From Saprospiraceae bacterium (GTDB taxonomy: Bacteria; Bacteroidota; Bacteroidia; Chitinophagales; Saprospiraceae), in assembly GCA_029262975.1 (NCBI GenBank), contig JAJCYJ010000890.1, positions 1 through 6,818 on the forward strand: DNA of 6,818 nucleotides, given 5' to 3'. The translations under genes and the position numbers were made by a program. This document shows positions 1-6,055 of the stretch, one piece after another. Positions within the stretch are counted from its first letter, which is position 1. Every line of letters starts with the position of its first letter. The notes beneath the pieces were generated by a model. The model ran no database searches. It had not been told where the DNA came from and worked only from the letters and a program-made list of their open reading frames with translations.

Positions 1-107
1 CTTCCTTCAGATGTGGCTAACATTGGGAATTTGGCCTTTTTGATGACTTCTTTGGCCACAGAGACAATATCTTCATGTTTTATAGGAATAGGTTGAGGTT
101 TAGGCAT
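1..107 (-). CDS. N-terminal fragment, probable pyridoxamine 5'-phosphate oxidase-like protein
   Basis: A minus-strand gene starts with ATG at 107-105 and runs off the left edge after 35 complete codons. The peptide begins MPKPQPIPIKHEDIVSVAKE and continues through a lysine-rich helix to FPMLATSEG. An N-terminal helix followed by a first strand ending in an 'ATxxG' turn is how flavin-dependent proteins of the pyridoxamine-phosphate-oxidase/general-stress split-barrel fold usually begin. That is an impression from 35 residues; no flavin- or substrate-binding residues are in view. It is divergent from the VTT-family gene across a 56-bp spacer, so the two promoters must be very close or overlap. 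No Shine-Dalgarno sequence precedes the ATG. That this is a real coding start is fairly secure from frame and composition, while the family name is tentative. Confidence 0.5.
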   Translation of the reverse strand, partial: MPKPQPIPIKHEDIVSVAKEVIKKAKFPMLATSEG

Positions 108-136
108 GACGTAAGTGGTATGATTTAAAGTTTAAT

Positions 137-154
137 CTAATAATTAAATATTAG
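137..154. promoter_or_regulatory. Short inverted repeat in the divergent spacer upstream of the VTT gene
   Basis: CTAATA (137-142) and TATTAG (149-154) form perfect 6-bp arms around a 6-bp A/T spacer. The repeat ends 9 bp before the ATG of the gene at 164 and lies within the 56 bp shared with the divergent gene at 107. A dimeric repressor bound here could affect both genes. The region is very A/T-rich, so chance is a serious alternative. No match to the Bacteroidota -7 consensus TAnnTTTG was found in the spacer. Confidence 0.2.
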
Positions 155-163
155 AAAGGTAAG

Positions 164-805
164 ATGAGGAATTGGTATGTCGTTATTTTTCTTGGATTGC
201 TCATTGTAATATCCTTTTTAATATGGGGGGAGTGGTTTACCGAGTTGTTCGGTGAGGGAGGTATCAACGCTATCTTAAATGACTTTGGACAATGGGCTTG
301 GGCAATCGGCATTCTATTTTTAATCGCCGATTTGTTTTTACCTCTTCCTGCCACGATCATCATGTCAGGTCTGGGATTTATTTATGGCCCGTTTATGGGA
401 GGGGTTTTAGCAACCACGGGTAACTTTCTTTCGGGATTATTAGCATATGGGATCTGCAGAAGTCTCGGAAGAAGTGGAGCATTAAAGATTTTAGGTGAAC
501 AAGATTTGTTAAAAGGAGAAATAATTTTCAATAGAAATGGAGGCTGGATAGTCGCTATTTCGCGATGGTTGCCGATCATCCCTGAGATAATATCTTGCAT
601 GGCAGGACTAAATCAAATGAAACTAAAAACATTCTGTATTGCCCTGGCATGTGGATCTCTTCCTTTTGGATTTACTTTTGCCTATATCGGATATGCGGGA
701 GTTGAACACCCCACTACCGCTCTTGCCATTAGTGCCGGATTGCCTTTTTTCTTGTGGATAGCGGCCCAATATATTCTTCGGAGACTTATAAACAAGGACG
801 TATAA
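164..805 (+). CDS. VTT-domain (TVP38/TMEM64-type, SNARE-associated) inner-membrane protein
   Basis: A 213-residue integral membrane protein. A first hydrophobic helix lies at about residues 5-22, a second at 43-60, a hydrophobic pair of half-helices at 62-98 broken by prolines and glycines (LFLPLPATIIMSGLGFIYG), and further helices at about 128-148, 155-178 and 184-205. The VTT-family signatures are the GNFLSGLLAYGICRSLGR segment (86-103), the Arg-Trp-Leu-Pro-x-x-Pro motif at 134-140, and the following AGL turn (147-149). This fold is shared with DedA proteins and eukaryotic TMEM41B/VMP1; members have been linked to lipid scrambling and envelope homeostasis, but the substrate of this one cannot be read from sequence. 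A glutamate (E141) follows the PxxP turn where many homologues carry a hydrophobic residue. A weak AAAGG at 155-159, 4 bp before the ATG, supports the start. The 3' end overlaps the convergent acetyltransferase gene by 20 bp, leaving no room for an intergenic terminator. Confidence 0.85.
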   Translation: MRNWYVVIFLGLLIVISFLIWGEWFTELFGEGGINAILNDFGQWAWAIGILFLIADLFLPLPATIIMSGLGFIYGPFMGGVLATTGNFLSGLLAYGICRSLGRSGALKILGEQDLLKGEIIFNRNGGWIVAISRWLPIIPEIISCMAGLNQMKLKTFCIALACGSLPFGFTFAYIGYAGVEHPTTALAISAGLPFFLWIAAQYILRRLINKDV

Positions 806-1232
806 GTATACGACCATCTATTTCAAGACGAGCACCATTTTTTTGATAAAAGGATATAGCATTCTTATTGATCTCTTCTGTCAGAATTATAATTTTATGC
901 ACATTACTTTCTTTTGATAGCGTGATCAATTCATCAAAGAGTTTTGTTCCAATTCCTTGTCGTCTGAACGAAGCTTTAACTCCCATTTCATACAATAACA
1001 TTTTGTTTCTGTTGTGCTTATACATTTTCAATAGAAATGCAGTTAGTCCACCAACAAGTTTCTCATTATCATAAGCGGCAAGCACAAAAAACTCATCGTT
1101 TTCCATTTGTGTCAAAAGGTTTTGGTCATTATTGGGTGTCGCTTCTTTTATATTGTCTTCATGCTGAAATAAATCGAATAGGGCTTTTGAATTGGATAAA
1201 TGCCTGGCGTCCAATCTTTTTATTGTGATCAC
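786..1232 (-). CDS. GNAT-family N-acetyltransferase resembling aminoglycoside AAC(3)-I enzymes
   Basis: A 148-residue single-domain GCN5-related acetyltransferase, which would transfer acetyl from acetyl-CoA to an amine in the cytoplasm. The acetyl-CoA pyrophosphate loop is RRQGIG at residues 90-95 (the R/Q-x-x-G-x-G/A signature), preceded by strand YEMGVKASF and followed by helix TKLFDELITLSKE. The C-terminal NAISFYQKNGARLE segment (124-137) is the usual GNAT motif B. Beyond the fold, the LFDLF helix near residue 18, the acidic linker, FFVLAAYDNEKLVGGLTAFLL (48-68) and YEMGV are laid out as in the AAC(3)-I group. That suggests a relative of those enzymes, but the natural substrate is not determinable. 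The start is GTG at 1232-1230, because an in-frame TAA lies immediately before it and the next in-frame Met (residue 43) would remove the first strands. It lies 26 bp behind the ankyrin gene on the same strand, so co-transcription is likely, and it overlaps the convergent VTT gene by 20 bp. Confidence 0.85.
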   Translation of the reverse strand: MITIKRLDARHLSNSKALFDLFQHEDNIKEATPNNDQNLLTQMENDEFFVLAAYDNEKLVGGLTAFLLKMYKHNRNKMLLYEMGVKASFRRQGIGTKLFDELITLSKESNVHKIIILTEEINKNAISFYQKNGARLEIDGRILIRPCL

Positions 1233-1247
1233 TTATAACTGGGTCAT
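1233..1247 (-). other. Five-codon mini-ORF abutting the acetyltransferase start
   Basis: On the minus strand ATG-ACC-CAG-TTA-TAA (1247-1233) encodes MTQL and stops exactly one codon before, and in frame with, the GTG start at 1232. It lies wholly inside the 26-bp gap, 11 bp after the ankyrin gene's TAG. It could permit termination-reinitiation coupling onto the GTG, or it could be an older ATG start separated from the gene by a nonsense change or a sequencing error. It has no Shine-Dalgarno sequence. The arrangement is seen directly; any role is inference. Confidence 0.3.
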
Positions 1248-1258
1248 GAGGTTTCTAA

Positions 1259-2122
1259 CTAAACTCGTACAGCTTTGACGATAGGTACTGGATCATGTAC
1301 AGTTATCGACTGAGCTATGCCATCTACAACTTCAAAATTCACACGTACTGAAGGCGCTCCACCTGGAGCAAAACTATGTGTATCTCTGCGTAATAGTGAC
1401 CTTCCAATGTATTCTCCACGACTCATATACAAGTAACCTCTGCTGTTAACCGATATGTCAAAATAAGCATCTTCGGTATCTCCAAAGACATATTTGCCAA
1501 AATATGTCTTTTGCTCTTCAGGGGTTATGTCCAGGGATGGGTCCTTGATATCGGCATCACCCAATGAGGTCAGGTAGGCTACCAAAGCTTCCTGTTCTTC
1601 TTTTTCAGCACCCGCTACATTTTTGCGATTTAACCTCATCTGAGCATGAAAGAGCAAGGTGAATCCATGGGGTCCATGAATTCGCTGTACACCGGGTATA
1701 TCCTCTATCATCGATTTGACCGCGTTTAACTTTCCTAGCATAGCGTATGTGAAAATGTTCGGACGGGCACCCATTTTTATCAAGTATTCAGCAATGTCCT
1801 TCCTGCCCATATGAGAGGCTGCACCTAGTGCGCTTTCGACATCTCCAAACCCCCAATCCCAAGTTGCTTTTGCCAACTCCGGTCGTGCATCAACTAATTT
1901 TTTTAGTTCTTCGAATTGAGTATGTGCCGCCCCAACGACATCTCTCACTACATTTGGATCCGTAGTAGGGTAAAGCGCGCTGATTTCGCCAGGTTTCGGA
2001 TCAATTATATGATTGGATATCATATTCAAATCAGGACTAATTCGATGAGCTGATAAAAGAGGTAATGTGCCAAAAAGTCCAATTGCTGATTTTCCGATAA
2101 AATTGCGTCTGTTGTTATTCAT
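1259..2122 (-). CDS. Tat-signal ankyrin-repeat protein with an unassigned C-terminal domain
   Basis: A 287-residue protein starting MNNNRRNFIGKS. Twin arginines at residues 5-6 followed by N-F-I and a hydrophobic stretch to about residue 24 (ending LLSA) form a good Tat signal, so export of a folded protein is expected. Residues 60-190 carry about four ankyrin-like helix pairs: AAHTQFEELKKLVDARPELA, ALGAASHMGRKDIAEYLIKM with GARPNIF, AMLGKLNAVKSMIEDIPG, and TLLFHAQ to LVAYLTSLGDADI. The WDWGFGD insert (88-94) and RIHGPHGFTLL (147-157) look like hallmarks of a bacterial ankyrin subfamily of unknown function. From about residue 200 a beta-rich tail (YFGKYVFGD, FDISVNSRGYLYMSR, VNFEVVDGIAQSITVHD) follows; it vaguely resembles the C-terminal lobes of some beta-lactamase-like proteins but I cannot assign it. 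The start is placed at ATG 2122-2120; a GTG one codon upstream (2125-2123) is possible. It is first of a probable two-gene unit with the acetyltransferase. No catalytic motif was seen. Confidence 0.85.
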   Translation of the reverse strand: MNNNRRNFIGKSAIGLFGTLPLLSAHRISPDLNMISNHIIDPKPGEISALYPTTDPNVVRDVVGAAHTQFEELKKLVDARPELAKATWDWGFGDVESALGAASHMGRKDIAEYLIKMGARPNIFTYAMLGKLNAVKSMIEDIPGVQRIHGPHGFTLLFHAQMRLNRKNVAGAEKEEQEALVAYLTSLGDADIKDPSLDITPEEQKTYFGKYVFGDTEDAYFDISVNSRGYLYMSRGEYIGRSLLRRDTHSFAPGGAPSVRVNFEVVDGIAQSITVHDPVPIVKAVRV

Positions 2123-2191
2123 CACAGTTATTGTTTAGGATAAGAAGTCTACTAAGATAGACCAATATGAGTTGGGTGGAAAGTAAAAAAT

Positions 2192-2212
2192 AATGATTAC
2201 CAATTAATCATT
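2192..2212. promoter_or_regulatory. 21-bp inverted repeat, candidate operator between the ankyrin and sulfatase genes
   Basis: AATGATTA (2192-2199) and TAATCATT (2205-2212) are perfect 8-bp inverted arms around CCAAT. The element lies about 80 bp upstream of the ankyrin gene's start and about 190 bp upstream of the sulfatase start, inside their shared 282-bp spacer. Arm length and spacing suit a dimeric helix-turn-helix regulator. It has no G/C-rich stem or T-tract, and both flanking genes point away from it, so a terminator is unlikely. No cognate regulator is obvious; the nearby AraC-type protein would more usually bind direct repeats. Confidence 0.4.
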
Positions 2213-2293
2213 TTAGCTGTCCTCCGATCCTGATAAAAAAATTCAAGTCTGAGAATTATTATATTGACAAAGAATAATTACCAGCCTTTTACA

Positions 2294-2305
2294 ATGTGAA
2301 CACAT
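2294..2305. promoter_or_regulatory. Short TGTG-AA-CACA palindrome upstream of the sulfatase gene
   Basis: ATGTG (2294-2298) and CACAT (2301-2305) are 5-bp inverted arms around AA, about 100 bp upstream of the sulfatase ATG. The half-site recalls the TGTG of CRP/FNR-type operators, but the 2-bp centre is much shorter than the usual 6 bp. It is recorded as a possible operator only. The rest of 2306-2404 is A/T-rich and holds a tandem GTTCGA pair at about 2362-2373, with no recognisable -7/-33 promoter. Confidence 0.15.
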
Positions 2306-2404
2306 CGACAGGCGGACTTATAATTTAAACAGATAATTTTAAAAATCGAAATAGAACTGAGTTGTTCGAGTTCGAATTATTATAACTAATAACGTGTATT
2401 TGAA

Positions 2405-3799
2405 ATGAGAACAAAATTGTATTTTCAACTAGCCAGGATTTTTTTTCTCCTTTCAGTTTGTTGGACGCTGGCTTCATCATGTCGACAACAGCAACCACCT
2501 AACATCGTTTTTATTCTCGCAGATGATCAGCGCAATGATGCTTTAGGATGTGCCGGGCATCCTCTAATAAAAACCCCTGTCATTGATAAGTTGGCAGAGC
2601 ATGGATTACGGTTTACAAATGCCTTTGTGACGACACCAATTTGTGCCGCCAGCCGGGCAACAATATTAACCGGACTTGTCGAACGATCACACGGCTATAC
2701 TTTTGGAAAAGATAATTTGAGCAGCGCTGTAATGTCTAATACTTATGCTGCAGCATTAAAAAAGGCCGGATATCAAACTGGATTTTTTGGAAAATTTGGG
2801 ATAAAAATGAATTATAATCCCGGCGACTTATTTGACATATATACTTTTAGAGATCGCCCCTATCTCACTCCAGAAGGACACATCGATCAACTAAACACAA
2901 AAGAAGCTATACAATTTATTGAAGACCGCAATACGAGTCGGCCTTTTTGTCTTTCAGTAAGCTTTAGTTCTGCTCATGCCGAAGATGGAGACCATTTACC
3001 TGGAGAAGAAAATCATTTTGCGGTAATCGAAGCCATGAAAGGGAAATACAGGAATATTGAAATCGATAACCCTCGTTTATCAGACACTTCAATTTTTAAT
3101 GCACAACCTGATTTTCTAAAAAAATCGCTTAACCGCGTACGCTATTACTGGAGATGGGACACACATGAAAAGTACGATGAAAACTTGCGCGCATACTATG
3201 GATTAATAAGTGGTATTGATTATATGACGGGACAAATTATAGATAAACTAAAAGAGCAAGGTCTTGATAAGAATACAATTATAATTTACATGGCCGACAA
3301 TGGCTATTATATGGGTGATCGGGGATTCGCAGGAAAATGGAGTCATTACGAAGAATCCTTGCGTGTACCTTTAATAATATACGACCCCAGAAATGAAAAG
3401 GATCAATTGAACATGACAAATGATGCCATTGTGCTAAACCTTGATATTGCACCTACTATTCTGGATTATGCAGGTGTTCCTGTTTCTACACAATACCAGG
3501 GGAAAAGTTTAAGGCCTTTTTATAATCAAGAAAATGTAACAAATTGGAGGAGTGAGTTCTTCTGCGAACACTTAATGGATCACGACCAAATACCCAAGTG
3601 GGAAGGCATAAGAACTCAGCGTTATGTCTATGCGCGATATTTTGATGAAAATCCTGATTATGAATTTCTTCACGACTTACAAACCGACCCCGACCAATTG
3701 TATAATTATAATCAAGATGAAGAGTATAATAAGATCTTACAAGAAATGAGAAGAAAAAACGAACTATACCGGTCTCAATATTTGCCAAAGCAATTATAA
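2405..3799 (+). CDS. S1-type (formylglycine-dependent) sulfatase, probable lipoprotein
   Basis: A 464-residue sulfatase of the alkaline-phosphatase-like superfamily, which hydrolyses sulfate esters, probably on a polysaccharide. A hydrophobic N-terminal segment (about 9-24) ends in LASSC with Cys26, followed by RQQQ, which fits a lipoprotein signal. The catalytic domain starts at once: NIVFILADDQ with metal-ligand Asp40-Asp41, then the modification motif C-A-A-S-R at 80-84, in which Cys80 would become formylglycine, then RATILTG. GYQTGFFGK (122-130) supplies the active-site lysine, but the usual GKWH is GKFG here, so the customary histidine is missing. His191 (SSAHAED), Asp298-Asn299 (MADNG) and Lys311 (AGKW) match the remaining active-site positions. 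The C-terminal subdomain has the usual EGIRTQRYVYARYF and FLHDLQTDPDQLYN strands. Length is normal for the family. The ATG lacks a Shine-Dalgarno sequence. No maturase, SusC/SusD or glycoside hydrolase is adjacent, so the substrate is unknown. Confidence 0.93.
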   Translation: MRTKLYFQLARIFFLLSVCWTLASSCRQQQPPNIVFILADDQRNDALGCAGHPLIKTPVIDKLAEHGLRFTNAFVTTPICAASRATILTGLVERSHGYTFGKDNLSSAVMSNTYAAALKKAGYQTGFFGKFGIKMNYNPGDLFDIYTFRDRPYLTPEGHIDQLNTKEAIQFIEDRNTSRPFCLSVSFSSAHAEDGDHLPGEENHFAVIEAMKGKYRNIEIDNPRLSDTSIFNAQPDFLKKSLNRVRYYWRWDTHEKYDENLRAYYGLISGIDYMTGQIIDKLKEQGLDKNTIIIYMADNGYYMGDRGFAGKWSHYEESLRVPLIIYDPRNEKDQLNMTNDAIVLNLDIAPTILDYAGVPVSTQYQGKSLRPFYNQENVTNWRSEFFCEHLMDHDQIPKWEGIRTQRYVYARYFDENPDYEFLHDLQTDPDQLYNYNQDEEYNKILQEMRRKNELYRSQYLPKQL

Positions 3800-3899
3800 T
3801 ATTAGGTAATTGATCGCTTAACATGCCGGGTATTTGAACTAAAAGATCAAAATAAGCCCAAACACACGACATGTTTTATTGACATCACCCGTTGAGGTT

Positions 3900-4856
3900 C
3901 TATTTTTTTTCAATAACGCGGACTGTAACAGGATTCAACGGTGTTCCAACACCTCGTACTCTGTCTATCATATATATTTTACTTCCATCTTTGCTGACAG
4001 CAAGACCATTGGGAATATTAAACTCAGCCGAACTTCCATCTCCATCGGTGTTGCCGCCGGTTCCAGAACCTGCCAAAAGAGATAAGTTGCCATTCAGGTC
4101 TGATTTATATAATTGATTAGCATTACGTGCCACAACATATAATTCACCATTTATATAATCTATATGAGCTGCAGAATTGCCAGGGAGAGATGCCAATATG
4201 GAAATATCGCCTGATGGAGTAACCTTAAGAATATCACCATTATTAAAATTAACAGGATATAAATTACCATTGTCGTCCCGGGCTATCCCATTAGGGCAAT
4301 TGAGCAAGTTGCTCTGTACCAATACAGTATGAGTCCCATCCGGAGTTATCTTTGAAATTGTTCTACCGGAGCAATTGCACACATACAAGTTATCATCGTC
4401 ATCTATGACTATACCTATGGGTCCTGCCAGATTTGTGTTGACAAAAAGATTCCAAAAGCCATCCTTGTCGATCTTGCTGATAGAATTGCCTCTAATATTG
4501 GACTGAAAAAGATTACCCTGGCTGTCGAATGCATTGCCGGAAGGTCCGTTCAGACCAGTTGCAAAAACGGAGAGAGCACCGCTGACAGGATCGACTTTTG
4601 TGATTTGTGTGCCATCAGCGTTGTTTACCTGATTGCCGAAATCCGCCACATAGATAAAGCCACTTGCGTCAATTGTAGCATCGCCACTACCGTTAAAAGG
4701 CTCGGTCAAGGTTCTTACCTTATACTGGCTTCTAATATCTTCAACTCCCGGAGGAACATTTGGTGTGGTAGAAGGAGGGGGTGTGTCATCTTCACTACTG
4801 CATGAGCAAAGCAGAAACACTATGAATAAAAGAACGGATACTTTTAAATTTATCAT
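3900..4856 (-). CDS. NHL/SMP-30-like beta-propeller lipoprotein, probably surface-exposed
   Basis: A 318-residue protein with a lipoprotein signal: MINLK, a hydrophobic run to residue 16, then C-S-C with Cys19 the likely lipidated residue. SSEDD follows directly; acidic residues right after the cysteine are the known Bacteroidota export signal to the outer surface. A proline-rich linker (25-37) leads to about six repeats of roughly 40 residues, each with a G-x-A/I-x-D-x-x-G-N-L/I-Y core: about 54-98, 101-140, 143-182, 186-223, 225-262 and 263-316. The last has the typical NHL insert GGNTDGDGSSAEFNIPNGLAV. This indicates a six-bladed propeller. Such proteins serve in binding or as lactonase-type hydrolases; without a recognisable set of metal ligands, binding or a structural role is as likely as catalysis. 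It lies 101 bp downstream of the 7TM-AraC gene on the same strand, and its 3' end faces the sulfatase across 100 bp. The ATG has no Shine-Dalgarno sequence. Confidence 0.88.
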   Translation of the reverse strand: MINLKVSVLLFIVFLLCSCSSEDDTPPPSTTPNVPPGVEDIRSQYKVRTLTEPFNGSGDATIDASGFIYVADFGNQVNNADGTQITKVDPVSGALSVFATGLNGPSGNAFDSQGNLFQSNIRGNSISKIDKDGFWNLFVNTNLAGPIGIVIDDDDNLYVCNCSGRTISKITPDGTHTVLVQSNLLNCPNGIARDDNGNLYPVNFNNGDILKVTPSGDISILASLPGNSAAHIDYINGELYVVARNANQLYKSDLNGNLSLLAGSGTGGNTDGDGSSAEFNIPNGLAVSKDGSKIYMIDRVRGVGTPLNPVTVRVIEKK

Positions 4857-4957
4857 TTATTGATTTTTCAATAAAGATGTCTATATGGGCATTGTTTATT
4901 GCACAACAGTCGGAATCGGGTTCTCGCATTTGATGAAATTGAGAGAAAAAGTATCGA

Positions 4958-6037
4958 TTATTTGTTTATAAATTTTGTGGGCGTAACGCCTTCCTGTTTT
5001 TTAAACACACGATAAAAAGTAGCAATACTTTTGAAGCCTACTTCTTCAGCTATTGACTCAATAGTAAATTGTCGATTTTCCGGAAGCACGAGTTTTTCTT
5101 TTGCTTCCTGAATTCTAAATGTATTCAGGTATTCTCTAAAATTGAGATCTGTATCCTGTCGAATCGCTTGTTGGAGATGATTTTTTGAACACCCTAAAAT
5201 ACACGCGAGTTGATGAATATCGTAATCCGGATCTCGATAAGGTTTTTGACTATCCATGAATGATGAAATATGATCCATCGTGTTGGAGAGAGATTCAAAT
5301 GCACCGTTCGGCTTTGTGCCTTTTCTTTTGAAATATAACTGTTCTGGATTTCTAATACTCCTGAAGAAAACACAAAATATAAACCCTGCCAACCAAAGTA
5401 GGAATAAGCGACCATTTATCTCTACCCAATAAGGGTTGCCTGCATTAACGGCAAATATGGCAAACATACTTAGACCCGTAATAACGACTAATCCCATTAA
5501 AAGTACCCTTTGCCAGCTTCGATTTTCTTTTGCTTGTTCTGATGAAATAAAAAGTCTAAAACTCAATAAAGTATATAACATGACCTGGATCGAAAAAAGG
5601 ATAAAATTCATATTATGTTCTGGAGCAATGTATGCCCCATCTCCAAAATTGGTAACGTAGTTGAGTTTCATTCCGCCTGAAAAGGTGTAGAAATTCCATG
5701 TACTCGTAAGAACAATTATAAATGGAATCAAATGAATCAAGTCATAAGTGGAAAGTCCTTTTCCTTTCAACTGAGTTCTCAGATAACAATAGATTAAGGG
5801 TCCCAATAAATACCACAAAGGACTGGTTGAAAAGATCAAATGTGGAAATGATTCATATCCATAAGTAATGCTGATAAAGTCTTCAAGCAGGATAAGTCCG
5901 CAGCAAAGAGATGTAAAGGATAGAATCCAATTTATGGGACGAGCAATACCTTTATGACTAAGGAAAATAAAGAAAAATGCGACATTCTGTATCATCGCAT
6001 ATCCTGTAATTACAATCCATTCGATAGGAGTTTCCAT
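4958..6037 (-). CDS. Seven-transmembrane AraC-family transcriptional regulator
   Basis: A 359-residue protein joining a membrane sensor to a DNA-binding domain. Seven hydrophobic helices lie at about residues 6-26, 34-54, 66-87, 99-117, 143-165, 177-197 and 207-226. After a basic linker (RKGTKPNGAF, 238-247) comes a complete AraC/XylS domain at about 270-359. The first helix-turn-helix is IHQLACILGCSKNHLQQAIR (274-293), then the NFREYLNTFRIQEAKEKL helix, then the second at IESIAEEVGFKSIATFYRVF (326-345) and the VTPTKF ending. This one-component layout, in which a membrane signal reaches the cytosolic DNA-binding domain directly, is common in Bacteroidota. The ligand is unknown. The ATG at 6037-6035 is the sensible start because an in-frame TAG occurs two codons upstream. 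It is divergent from the methyltransferase gene and precedes the propeller lipoprotein gene on the same strand, which makes that gene and its own promoter the first targets to consider. Confidence 0.92.
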   Translation of the reverse strand: METPIEWIVITGYAMIQNVAFFFIFLSHKGIARPINWILSFTSLCCGLILLEDFISITYGYESFPHLIFSTSPLWYLLGPLIYCYLRTQLKGKGLSTYDLIHLIPFIIVLTSTWNFYTFSGGMKLNYVTNFGDGAYIAPEHNMNFILFSIQVMLYTLLSFRLFISSEQAKENRSWQRVLLMGLVVITGLSMFAIFAVNAGNPYWVEINGRLFLLWLAGFIFCVFFRSIRNPEQLYFKRKGTKPNGAFESLSNTMDHISSFMDSQKPYRDPDYDIHQLACILGCSKNHLQQAIRQDTDLNFREYLNTFRIQEAKEKLVLPENRQFTIESIAEEVGFKSIATFYRVFKKQEGVTPTKFINK

Positions 6038-6055
6038 TGCTATGGAAAAACGCTT

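Noticed and set aside
1369..1376. Exact TAGTTTTG (-7 consensus) on the minus strand inside the ankyrin gene, pointing to the acetyltransferase
   Set aside because: No TTTG-type -33 element lies at proper spacing, and one 8-bp match inside a coding region is expected by chance.
3486..3872. 128-codon open frame on the minus strand under the 3' end of the sulfatase gene
   Set aside because: It is antisense to a well-conserved sulfatase C-terminal subdomain and its translation shows no recognisable domain.
3800..3899. Possible bidirectional terminator between the convergent sulfatase and propeller genes
   Set aside because: The inverted pairs found (TTGATC/GATCAA at 3810 and 3845; AACATGCCG/CGACATGTT at 3820 and 3867 with one mismatch) have long loops and interleave instead of nesting; the T-run at 3902-3910 follows no stable stem.
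4869..4901. CAATAAA/TTTATTG inverted repeat between the regulator and propeller genes
   Set aside because: The 7-bp A/T-only arms with a 19-bp loop are too weak for a terminator and poorly shaped for an operator.
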